Source: DATFHX01 sp035247945 (lineage in GTDB: Bacteria; Patescibacteriota; Saccharimonadia; Saccharimonadales; Saccharimonadaceae). Taken from it: a stretch of DNA of 41,612 nucleotides. A program made the translations under genes and the position numbers. Below, piece by piece: positions 23,980 to 31,052 of this stretch (positions within the stretch are counted from its first letter, which is position 1; every line of letters starts with the position of its first letter). The stretch spans positions 1 to 41,612 of the forward strand of contig DATFHX010000027.1 of the NCBI GenBank assembly GCA_035247945.1, given 5' to 3'. The notes under the pieces were generated by a model. The model did no database searches. It had not been told where the DNA came from and saw nothing but the letters and a program-made list of their open reading frames with translations.

Positions 23980-24699
23980 GTGACAGTATATAGTAATACT
24001 GAGATTAAAGCCGCCATCAAAAACGGCACAATCGTCTCAGTGCCGTACGTGCCCGAGCATGTCAGTGAAGCAAGCCTCGACTTCACCCTTGGTCATTATT
24101 TTTATAAACAAGAATTCGAAGAAGAATCAAAAGTCTACAACCCTTTCGATAAAGATGATGTTGCACGGTATTTCAAAGGTCCGCTTGAAGCAATGCCACA
24201 CCGTGAATGGTGCGAGAAATACGGCTATCAGCTTTTCGAAAACATCCCTGAAGACCATCCAATCATCGTCATTCGACCTGGAGAACGTATCCTTGCCCAC
24301 ACCCATGAATTTATGGGTATCCGCACTCACGGAGGCGCAGCCGAAGTACGTTCACGGAGCAGTTGGGGTCGAAACGGCGTAGCTGTTTGCTTTGACGCCG
24401 GGTGGGTGGATCCAGGCTACATTAACCGTATTACGCTTGAGATCTACAATCTTAACATGCACGAGTCTGTCGTCCTGCCCGTTGGTGAACGCGTAGGGCA
24501 GCTCATTTTTCAAAAGACGGGCCCCGTCGAAGGAGACTATAGCCATGGACGAGATGGTATGAGCGGCAAATACCAACACACCGACGACCTTACACAACTT
24601 ATTAATACTTGGTCGCCAGAGCAGATGCTTCCAAGAGCCTACAAAGATACCCGCGTTATGCAGCCGGCAGTACCTGGTCTTCCAGAGGGAATGAAGTAA
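23980..24699 (+). CDS. dcd: dCTP deaminase / dUTPase-family protein
   Basis: 239 aa from GTG 23980, which has AGGAGT 6 nt upstream; the open frame extends back to 23878 without a usable site. The trimeric dUTPase/Dcd fold is clear: EVRSRSSWGRNGVAV, DAGWVDPGYINRITLEIYN (with the catalytic Glu of deaminases in LE) and LPVGERVGQLIF. Dcd makes dUTP from dCTP, and the bifunctional type goes on to dUMP. Which activity applies cannot be settled by eye. An insertion of about 50 aa (YNPFDKDDVARYFKG... to EDHPIIVIRPGER) enlarges the N-terminal half. The gene overlaps tmk as TAATG. Confidence 0.88.
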   Translation: MTVYSNTEIKAAIKNGTIVSVPYVPEHVSEASLDFTLGHYFYKQEFEEESKVYNPFDKDDVARYFKGPLEAMPHREWCEKYGYQLFENIPEDHPIIVIRPGERILAHTHEFMGIRTHGGAAEVRSRSSWGRNGVAVCFDAGWVDPGYINRITLEIYNLNMHESVVLPVGERVGQLIFQKTGPVEGDYSHGRDGMSGKYQHTDDLTQLINTWSPEQMLPRAYKDTRVMQPAVPGLPEGMK

Positions 24700-25325
24700 T
24701 GGCACGGGGCAAATACGTCGTCATTGAGGGACACGATGGCACCGGAAAATCAACACAAGTAGGCCTCCTAAGAGATAGACTCAGTGAGCAGGGAGTCGGC
24801 TCAATCGAGTTTCATGAACCACAAGGAACACCTATTGCCGATGCAATTCGCACTGTTATTAAGAATGGATCACTTCCACGGGAGCCCGAAACAAATCTTC
24901 TTCTCTTTACCGCAGCGCGTCACGAGATATGGAAACAAGCAGAAGCCATGCTTGAGCAGGGCATTTGGGTAGTCGCAGCACGCAATTACTACTCAACGCT
25001 TGCCTATCAAGGGTATGGAGAAGGTCTTGATTTAGGCCTCATTGCCTCCGTCACCGAACAGTTCACGAATAAGCGATATATGAATCCAGATCACGCGCTC
25101 ATTCTCACACTCGATGATCATGGAGAACGCCAGAATCGCATCGGAAAGAGGGGAGAAATTGCCCACCCAGATACTTTCGAATCACGCGACAAGACCTTCC
25201 AAAATGCCGTTGGGAGTGCCTATCTTACTATTGCAAAAGAGCGAGGACTCCCATGTATCGACGCGAATCGCCCTGTCGCCGATATCGCCGACGAGATCTT
25301 CTCTCTCGTTACCGTCGAGGATTAG
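24699..25325 (+). CDS. tmk: Thymidylate kinase
   Basis: 208 aa from ATG 24699, which overlaps the dcd stop (TAATG), so translation is coupled. The enzyme phosphorylates dTMP to dTDP. The P-loop is EGHDGTGKST (residues 10-19). The substrate region reads ARNYYSTLAYQG (94-105); the usual DR(Y/H) here is A94-R95-N96, so the Asp is missing while Arg, Ser and AYQG are kept. The lid region contains DDHGERQNRIGKRG. Its 3' end overlaps the convergent 302-aa gene by 17 nt. Together with dcd, thyA and folA it forms a local dTMP-supply cluster. Confidence 0.9.
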   Translation: MARGKYVVIEGHDGTGKSTQVGLLRDRLSEQGVGSIEFHEPQGTPIADAIRTVIKNGSLPREPETNLLLFTAARHEIWKQAEAMLEQGIWVVAARNYYSTLAYQGYGEGLDLGLIASVTEQFTNKRYMNPDHALILTLDDHGERQNRIGKRGEIAHPDTFESRDKTFQNAVGSAYLTIAKERGLPCIDANRPVADIADEIFSLVTVED

Positions 25326-26217
25326 TGTGGGCATAGTACGAGCGCACCGCAAGCGTTAGTGGAGATTTTCCACCACTAAGCTCCTCCATATCAAAAAGCG
25401 CACTCATTTCTTTACCACGATACCGCGCTTTTTGGTTACCACGCAGGGCAGCCCTCGTCTCTGGAACACGGAGCCATGTACTCATTTCGTCTTTTAGTGG
25501 TGCCGAGATAGGCCGGGCGAGATCAACAACAACGGAATCACGCTGCACAACCTTAATCGACTCACCTCCGACGAGCGGCAATACAGCAATGTCTGCCTTT
25601 CTCACTACCGTTGCCACATGGACATCGGTTGGATCGTCAATCCGCGCCATGCTGTAGCGTACATTCTGCGCCGTCTCACCGTCCCGGATTTTCGCATGCC
25701 GATCAACAAGCATCCGCTCAATCACGGAGTCCATCTCCTTAAGAAGTGTCACATCTCCAGCCACGGTCTGTTTCGCAAGTTCAAGTGAGCCGAGCTCAGC
25801 CGGGTATCGACTAAGGAGCGTCATGAGTTCGTTTGGTTCTGCAGATCCAATACAGGCTCGCATAAAAATCTCTGCGGTCACCGCATCAGCATCAAGCGGT
25901 ATTGATTTTTGTTCGTTTTCCTCGATCCGCGCCATAAGTGCACCGAATACAGCGATCTCCAAATGGCCGTAGACGAGAGGAGGCATTGTCGGGTCGCGGA
26001 GTGCCGCATCATGCACAAATTCACCTACATAATCAAGCGCTTCATGCGTGTAGAGTCGACCATTTGCCGTCTCAAGTCCACGCGAATTAAGCGGTGTTGC
26101 CGAATAAGCGCTATGCCAGCGATCACGTTCACGCCAGTCGGGATGAAGAAGGGAAGACTCTTCGGGAAATGCCAAGACAGGTTCTATTACTGTCTCATAC
26201 ATTTCTCTTTTAGTCAC
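25309..26217 (-). CDS. Conserved-looking hypothetical protein (302 aa)
   Basis: Not recognised. A soluble protein without signal peptide or membrane helix. It has a long predominantly helical first half (LLHPDWRERDRWHSAYSAT, then YVGEFVHDAALRDPTMPPLVYGH) and a beta-rich middle (VHVATVVRKADIAVLPLVGGES, VVQRDSVVVDLARPIS). The start is either GTG 26217 or ATG 26202; a perfect extended -10 TGG-TATAAT (minus strand, 26236-26228) puts the predicted +1 near 26221, so GTG would be almost leaderless and ATG would have a 19-nt leader with weak AGAGAA. Convergent with tmk. Confidence 0.75.
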   Translation of the reverse strand: MTKREMYETVIEPVLAFPEESSLLHPDWRERDRWHSAYSATPLNSRGLETANGRLYTHEALDYVGEFVHDAALRDPTMPPLVYGHLEIAVFGALMARIEENEQKSIPLDADAVTAEIFMRACIGSAEPNELMTLLSRYPAELGSLELAKQTVAGDVTLLKEMDSVIERMLVDRHAKIRDGETAQNVRYSMARIDDPTDVHVATVVRKADIAVLPLVGGESIKVVQRDSVVVDLARPISAPLKDEMSTWLRVPETRAALRGNQKARYRGKEMSALFDMEELSGGKSPLTLAVRSYYAHTNPRR

Positions 26218-26329
26218 AACAGTACGTATTATACCATAAATACTCTTTCATTTCTACGACACCATATTGCTATGTATTCATTTCTAAAATGCTTGTGAAT
26301 TTGTAGTATTTACATCATAATTTCATATA

Positions 26330-28105
26330 GTGGGCATTAGAAAAAAGAAAGACATCGGTACAATCATACACCGCGATGGCGTAAGCTTTCGTGTCTGGGC
26401 GCCTAATGCTAAAGCCGTGGCAGTAGTTGGTACCTTCAATAACTGGCAACCATCACCTCTTACAAATGAGGGTGATGGCTACTGGGCTTCTTTTATTGAA
26501 AATGTTGAAGCGGGTGCAGAGTACCGCTTCCAAATAGACACAGGCACAAACTTCCTCCTCAAAAATGATCCGCGAGCATTACAAGTAACGACGAGTGCCG
26601 GCAACTCGGTTGTCGTAGACCCTTATTTCGATTGGGACGATCAACAGTTTACAAGTCCAAGTTTTAATAAACAGATCCTCTACGAAATGCACGTCGGCAC
26701 ATTTCATAGAGCAGACGCCTCAACCCCGGGTACATTCGACATGGCTGCAGAAAAGCTCGCGTACCTCTCAGACCTTGGCGTAAATATGATTGAACTCATG
26801 CCTATTGGGAGTATGCCCATGGACCGAGGGTGGGGCTATGCAACCGATTTTATCTATGCAGTCGAAAGCCTTTATGGTGGACGGCATGGTCTTTTGCAGT
26901 TTATAAAGCAAGCACACGGACATGGCATCGGGGTAATTCTCGATGTGGTTTATAACCACTTCGGACCAGATGCGAATCTAGATCTTTGGCTGTTTGACGG
27001 CTGGTCCGAAAACAACAAAGGCGGCATCTACTTCTATAACGACTGGCGCTCCACAACACCCTGGGGTGAAACTCGCCCCGACTATGGTCGACCAGAAGTT
27101 CGTCAATTCATTTACGATAACGTGCGCATGTGGATCCATGATTTTCGACTTGACGGGCTGCGGGTCGATTCAACCGTTTTCATTCGAAATGTAGAAGGTC
27201 ACAACAACGATCCAGCACACGACATACCCGATGGATGGGCACTCCTCCAGGGAATAAATAGCGTGGCACGTAAAATTAATCCAAATGCGCTCCTCATTGC
27301 AGAAGATTCATCGGGAAATGACTACATCACGAAGCCGAAAACTGAAGGTGGTGCCGGATTTTCCTCGCAGTGGGAGATGGATCTCCCGAAAGTACTACGC
27401 AGCGTACTAGACATCCCGAACGACGAAGCTCGATCGATCACGACAATCGCCGATGCCCTGCGCCGTAACATATATAACGGTGATGCGTTCCAGCGTGTTA
27501 TATATAGCGACTCGCATGATTCAGCGGGGAATGGCGGCAAGCGCATGAATGCCGAGATTCAACCAGATAATCCCACGGGATTATATGCACGCAGAAGGTC
27601 CTTACTCGCCAGCGCAATCATCCTCACCGCACCAGGTATCCCTATGCTTTTTCAAGGTCAGGAATTCATGGAGGATGGAAGCTTTAACGACTACAGCCCG
27701 CTTGACTGGGAGAAGGCTAATAAGCTAAAAGGGATGGTTGAAGCTCATAAGCACCTTATAGCGCTTCGTAAAAACCTCTATAGTTCGACGCTCGGCCTCT
27801 CTGAGCACGGCTTCAATGTCACTCACTTGAATGAGACAGATAAGGTGCTCGCATACCACCGCTTCAGCAAGGGCGGTCCTGGCGACGATGTCGTTATCGT
27901 TCTCAACTTCGCAAATAAAATACAAAAGAACTACGAAATTGATTTTCCTCGTAGCGGCCTTTGGCGAGTACGATTTAATAGCGACTGGAAAGGGTATAGT
28001 GCTGACTTTAAAGATACCCAGACACGCGACGTAGTTGTTGAAAACGGGAAGGGGACATTCGACATAGGTCCCTACTCGTCACTTATCTTTTCGCAGGACT
28101 CATAG
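26330..28105 (+). CDS. GH13 family alpha-glucan enzyme with CBM48 (branching-enzyme-like)
   Basis: 591 aa. An N-terminal CBM48/E-set domain (about residues 12-100, VSFRVWAPNAKAVAVVGTFNNW) precedes a GH13 (beta/alpha)8 barrel and a C-terminal beta domain. Conserved regions are DVVYNHF, GLRVDST (nucleophile D280), LIAEDSS (acid/base E325) and YSDSHDS (transition-state D397), so all three catalytic residues are present. It resembles branching enzymes and malto-oligosyltrehalose hydrolases; the exact reaction is not decided. GTG 26330 has no Shine-Dalgarno; CATAAT lies 8 nt upstream, so initiation is probably near-leaderless. No other glycogen gene is in view. Confidence 0.9.
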   Translation: MGIRKKKDIGTIIHRDGVSFRVWAPNAKAVAVVGTFNNWQPSPLTNEGDGYWASFIENVEAGAEYRFQIDTGTNFLLKNDPRALQVTTSAGNSVVVDPYFDWDDQQFTSPSFNKQILYEMHVGTFHRADASTPGTFDMAAEKLAYLSDLGVNMIELMPIGSMPMDRGWGYATDFIYAVESLYGGRHGLLQFIKQAHGHGIGVILDVVYNHFGPDANLDLWLFDGWSENNKGGIYFYNDWRSTTPWGETRPDYGRPEVRQFIYDNVRMWIHDFRLDGLRVDSTVFIRNVEGHNNDPAHDIPDGWALLQGINSVARKINPNALLIAEDSSGNDYITKPKTEGGAGFSSQWEMDLPKVLRSVLDIPNDEARSITTIADALRRNIYNGDAFQRVIYSDSHDSAGNGGKRMNAEIQPDNPTGLYARRRSLLASAIILTAPGIPMLFQGQEFMEDGSFNDYSPLDWEKANKLKGMVEAHKHLIALRKNLYSSTLGLSEHGFNVTHLNETDKVLAYHRFSKGGPGDDVVIVLNFANKIQKNYEIDFPRSGLWRVRFNSDWKGYSADFKDTQTRDVVVENGKGTFDIGPYSSLIFSQDS

Positions 28106-28152
28106 TGTCGCCCGAGAGAGCGCTTCTCCGTAAAACTTTTCACGCAGGAATG

Positions 28153-28181
28153 TTGACTTTTTCACTGACGAAGCGTATACT
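28153..28181 (+). promoter_or_regulatory. rplJL promoter
   Basis: TTGACT, 17-nt spacer, TATACT: near-consensus. Transcription would begin near 28188, just before the attenuator leader. Confidence 0.85.
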
Positions 28182-28190
28182 TCCAATAGA

Positions 28191-28301
28191 CATTACCAAA
28201 GACAGTGGCGACGCCAAAACGTTTAATAAGGCCACCGAGGATGTAACAAACATTTCATCGAAAGTAAGTCTTTGGTAATGCGAGAATCAAAGACTTTTTT
28301 T
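28191..28301 (+). promoter_or_regulatory. Ribosomal protein L10 leader with attenuator
   Basis: CATTACCAAAGAC (28191-28203) can pair perfectly over 13 bp with GTCTTTGGTAATG (28268-28280), enclosing a GTGGC/GCCAC stem and a CGAGG motif as in the L10_leader RNA family. The same AGTCTTTG (28267-28274) can instead pair with CAAAGACT (28288-28295), followed by T7: a terminator. The two structures exclude each other, so binding of L10 (or the L10-L12 complex) to the leader can decide between termination and read-through. Confidence 0.88.
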
Positions 28302-28337
28302 CATTTCTTTGACCCTCTCATTACCAGTACGTTGACA

Positions 28338-28349
28338 ATTCGGCCGAAT
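28338..28349 (+). repeat. 12-bp palindrome ATTCGGCCGAAT, copy 1
   Basis: A perfect palindrome between the attenuator and rplJ. The identical 12-mer occurs again just after rplL (29335-29346). It overlaps the end of a TTGACA sequence (28332-28337). Confidence 0.7.
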
Positions 28350-28377
28350 AAATCAAACGATCAAAGAAAGGATTTTT

Positions 28378-28902
28378 ATGGCAATTTCACGCGATAAAAA
28401 GAACACTTTGGTTGCAGATATGAGCGAAACGCTCGCTGACGCTAAGATGACTGTGTTCGCACAGTACCAAGGCCTCAGCGTTGCTGATGTTCAAGAACTA
28501 CGCCGTGCGGCTCGTGAAGCTGGAGTAACGATCAAGGTTGTTAAGAACCGCCTTGTCCGTGTAGCTATGTCAACTATCGACACCTACAAGGAAACTGATA
28601 CTTCAGCACTCAGCGGTCAGCTGCTCTACGCTATTAGTAGCGACGACGAAGTAGCACCAGCACAAGTTTTGAACGCATTTGCAAAAACTCACCCAGCTCT
28701 GCAATTTGCAGGGGCCTTTTCTGGCGAAGGCGCCACGCTAAGTGCTGACGAAGTCAAAGCACTTGCTGGCCTCCCAAGCAAGAACCAGCTTATTGGGGAA
28801 GTTGTTGCACAGCTGCTTTCACCAGTCAACGACGTTACCAACGCGCTTTCTGGCAACTTGCACGCTCTGCTCGATGGTGTTAAAGCCAAAGCAACCAGCT
28901 AA
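28378..28902 (+). CDS. rplJ: 50S ribosomal protein L10
   Basis: 174 aa, normal length. L10 anchors the L7/L12 stalk to 23S rRNA. Visible features: the conserved N-terminal RNA-binding domain (KKNTLVADMSETLADAKMTVFAQYQGLSVADVQELRRAAREAG and KVVKNRL) and the C-terminal helix that carries L12 dimers (QLLSPVNDVTNALSGNLHALLDGVKAKA). AAAGGA precedes ATG 28378. Co-transcribed with rplL, 41 nt downstream, from the promoter at 28153 and controlled by the leader. Confidence 0.96.
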   Translation: MAISRDKKNTLVADMSETLADAKMTVFAQYQGLSVADVQELRRAAREAGVTIKVVKNRLVRVAMSTIDTYKETDTSALSGQLLYAISSDDEVAPAQVLNAFAKTHPALQFAGAFSGEGATLSADEVKALAGLPSKNQLIGEVVAQLLSPVNDVTNALSGNLHALLDGVKAKATS

Positions 28903-28943
28903 TTTATTAATTTACCTAACTTAGTTTTATAAAGGAGTCTATC

Positions 28944-29321
28944 ATGGCTGATCTAAAGAAACTTGCAGAAGAGCTTACTAAGCTTACTGTACTTGAGGTT
29001 AACGACCTTAAAAACATCCTAAAAGATGAATACGGCATTGAGCCTGCTGCTGCAGCAGCCGTAGCTGTAGCTGCACCTGCTGATGGTGGCGCTGCTGCTG
29101 AAGACGAAAAGACTGAATTCACCGTTACGTTGAAAGACGCTGGTGCTCAGAAAGTTGCTGTTATCAAGGCAGTTAAGGAAATCACCGGACTTGGTCTTGG
29201 TGAAGCTAAGGCACTTGTTGACGAAGCTCCATCAGCTATCAAGGAAAAAATCGGCAAAGACGACGCTGAAGCAGCTAAAAAGCAGCTTGAAGAAGCTGGC
29301 GCAACCGTCGAACTTAGCTAA
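28944..29321 (+). CDS. rplL: 50S ribosomal protein L7/L12
   Basis: 125 aa. The N-terminal dimerisation helix pair (LAEELTKLTVLEVNDLKNILKDEYG), an alanine-rich hinge (about residues 35-55) and the C-terminal factor-binding domain (KTEFTVTLKDAGAQKVAVIKAVKEITGLGLGEAKALVDEAP...) are all canonical. AAAGGAG lies 5 nt before ATG 28944. It is the last gene of the operon, followed by a hairpin terminator. Confidence 0.97.
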   Translation: MADLKKLAEELTKLTVLEVNDLKNILKDEYGIEPAAAAAVAVAAPADGGAAAEDEKTEFTVTLKDAGAQKVAVIKAVKEITGLGLGEAKALVDEAPSAIKEKIGKDDAEAAKKQLEEAGATVELS

Positions 29322-29334
29322 TCGCACCACATCC

Positions 29335-29346
29335 ATTCGGCCGAAT
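29335..29346 (+). repeat. 12-bp palindrome ATTCGGCCGAAT, copy 2
   Basis: Identical to 28338-28349; here the symmetry extends by one base on each side (C...G). It lies between the rplL stop and the terminator. Confidence 0.7.
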
Positions 29347-29352
29347 GAAACG

Positions 29353-29397
29353 AGCAAATCACGCCACTTACACATCGTAGGTGGCGATTTGCTTTTT
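29353..29397 (+). terminator. rplJL operon terminator
   Basis: AGCAAATC-a-CGCCAC pairs with GTGGCG-ATTTGCT (one bulged A) around a 13-nt loop, followed by TTTTT. Confidence 0.85.
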
Positions 29398-29468
29398 CAA
29401 TATCACACTCTACTCATGTATTTCAATAACAAAATTAACAACGATTTTTGAGCCACCCCTAGTAACAA

Positions 29469-29477
29469 TGTGGATAA
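29469..29477 (-). promoter_or_regulatory. Single consensus DnaA box TTATCCACA
   Basis: Exact match to the strong E. coli R-type DnaA box on the minus strand, 24 nt upstream of the -35 of a strong promoter. Only one was noticed, and a chance match in a window of this size is quite possible. Confidence 0.3.
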
Positions 29478-29500
29478 ACAGAACGAACCACTGAAGACAA

Positions 29501-29529
29501 TTGACAACTATGTTGTTGATTGGTATATA
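29501..29529 (+). promoter_or_regulatory. Near-perfect promoter
   Basis: TTGACA, 17-nt spacer, TATATA with an extended TGG. One of the strongest sigma70-type promoters in the window, serving the 171-aa gene at 29581. Confidence 0.8.
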
Positions 29530-29580
29530 TAGGGGTAATAATACATTTTCAAAAATAGACAAAGGAAGTTGCGAGTTACC

Positions 29581-30096
29581 ATGTCTGATCTACCAGAAAA
29601 ACAAGTGAAGCGATTACGATCGCTCATCCAAGAGGCTGAGACTAATCTCGCCGCAGCAAAGGAGCTGCTCATTAGCATTGTCGGTGACGATGGAGCTGTC
29701 GTTACCCCACGATCAAGCCAAGAAGAAGTGAGCGGCAAGATTGTCGAAGGCGTCTTCGATGGACAGGTCATGATCGGCCCTGACGGAAAGAGTTATCCAG
29801 TTCCGGCCAACTACGCAAGCAAATCAAAGCTTGTCGAAGGCGACATTATGAAGCTCACCATCGCAGACGACGGTGGCTTCGTCTACAAACAAATTGGTCC
29901 TGTTCCACGTAAGCAAATTATCGGAACGCTTGTTCAGCACGACGGCGCCTACTACGTTGAAGCAAACGGTAAAGAATACCGTATTCTGCTTGCGAGCGTC
30001 ACCTACTTCCGTATTAACATCGGCGACCAAGTAACGATTATCGTTCCTGAAGATAACCCAGAAGCGACTTGGGCGGCTGTCGAAGCAGCACTCTAA
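29581..30096 (+). CDS. Hypothetical protein with N-terminal coiled coil and beta domains (171 aa)
   Basis: No family assigned. ATG 29581 is preferred over TTG 29569; AAAGGAAG lies 12 nt upstream. Residues about 1-40 are a helical or coiled-coil segment (QVKRLRSLIQEAETNLAAAKELL). Residues 55-170 are beta-rich, with GKIVEGVFDGQVMIGPDGKSYPVP, VEGDIMKLTIADDGGFVYKQIGPV and GDQVTIIVPED. The two halves look like a pair of small barrels, as in transcription- or translation-associated proteins. The strong promoter implies high expression. The last residues WAAVEAAL are followed after 4 nt by the DUF2797 gene, so the two are probably an operon. Confidence 0.75.
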   Translation: MSDLPEKQVKRLRSLIQEAETNLAAAKELLISIVGDDGAVVTPRSSQEEVSGKIVEGVFDGQVMIGPDGKSYPVPANYASKSKLVEGDIMKLTIADDGGFVYKQIGPVPRKQIIGTLVQHDGAYYVEANGKEYRILLASVTYFRINIGDQVTIIVPEDNPEATWAAVEAAL

Positions 30097-30100
30097 TCCC

Positions 30101-30979
30101 GTGATAGAACCCGGCACATATCTTCTTTCGAGTGTCGGGTTTTCTCGTAGCGAAAAGGCACTCCTCACACTACAGTCCGGTACGAAACTTCACAACTTCG
30201 AGCCAGTCGGCCATACGTTTAGCATAGAAGTAGATGCAACAAAGCAGTACTGTACGGGATGGCACGATCTCGAAACAGGCGAAAACTTCGTCTGCCCAGA
30301 TATTACTACCGTGGACGAGAAATATCATCAATGCCCAGCCTGTCAAAAGAAGACTGGATTTAACCCAGCATTTTACAATGCAACCTCAGTATCACCACAA
30401 CAAGAAAAACGAAATCAGGAACCACACATACTTTATTTAGCGCACTTCGGTGCGGATGTCGTAAAAGTAGGTATCAGCTACGCTGGACGAGGTCACGCCC
30501 GCCTTCTTGAGCAAGGTGCACGCAGTGCACTTATCCTAGACACCTTTCCATCTGCGCATATTGCCAGGCAGTACGAAGCTCGCATTGCAGCACTTCCAGG
30601 AATCGCAGAGACAGTTCAGCTCCGTAAGAAGATTGATCTTGCAAAGCAGCCATACCACGCAGTCGAAGGCGCCTCGCACCTTAAGTCTGCACATGCCATG
30701 ATCTCAGAAAAACTAGGTACAAGATTTAGTGGAGTAGAACCTCTCCTATTTCAAGAAACATACTTTCCAAACGGTGAAGCTGCGACGGAGCCAATTGATA
30801 TCTCCGATCAAAAAATGATCAGCGGGACCTGCATTGGCATGATGGGTGGTCTCCTCTATGCAGTGTATGAAGAAACTCCTGTCTTCCTCCCAATAAAGAA
30901 GTTCATCGGCAACGTCATCACTCTCTCAGAAGAATCACACCCGCTCACGCTCCCAAGCCAGCAAATATCTCTCTTCTAG
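30101..30979 (+). CDS. DUF2797 family protein
   Basis: 292 aa. GTG 30101 follows the previous stop by 4 nt and has no clear Shine-Dalgarno, so it may depend on translational coupling. The family features are present: a zinc-binding-like cysteine set (YC at 45, FVCPD, CPACQKKTGFNPAFYN), then HILYLAHFGADVVKVGISYAGR and RLLEQGARSA, which resemble a GIY-YIG-like core (YLA...KVGIS...R). The biochemical function of DUF2797 proteins is not established. It ends about 75 nt before dnaX. Confidence 0.82.
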   Translation: MIEPGTYLLSSVGFSRSEKALLTLQSGTKLHNFEPVGHTFSIEVDATKQYCTGWHDLETGENFVCPDITTVDEKYHQCPACQKKTGFNPAFYNATSVSPQQEKRNQEPHILYLAHFGADVVKVGISYAGRGHARLLEQGARSALILDTFPSAHIARQYEARIAALPGIAETVQLRKKIDLAKQPYHAVEGASHLKSAHAMISEKLGTRFSGVEPLLFQETYFPNGEAATEPIDISDQKMISGTCIGMMGGLLYAVYEETPVFLPIKKFIGNVITLSEESHPLTLPSQQISLF

Positions 30980-31052
30980 CTTATATATCACAACATCAAA
31001 GAAGGGAGCGGCGCTGTATAATAAAATAAAGAGAAGGGGAGATCTAAAACAC

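Noticed and set aside
28332..28360. Second promoter directly before rplJ
   Set aside because: TTGACA is present at 28332, but no acceptable -10 lies at the right distance; the sequence is better described by the palindrome it touches.
29400..29530. Replication origin
   Set aside because: Only one DnaA box, no cluster and no dnaA or dnaN gene nearby; the A+T-rich stretch is short.
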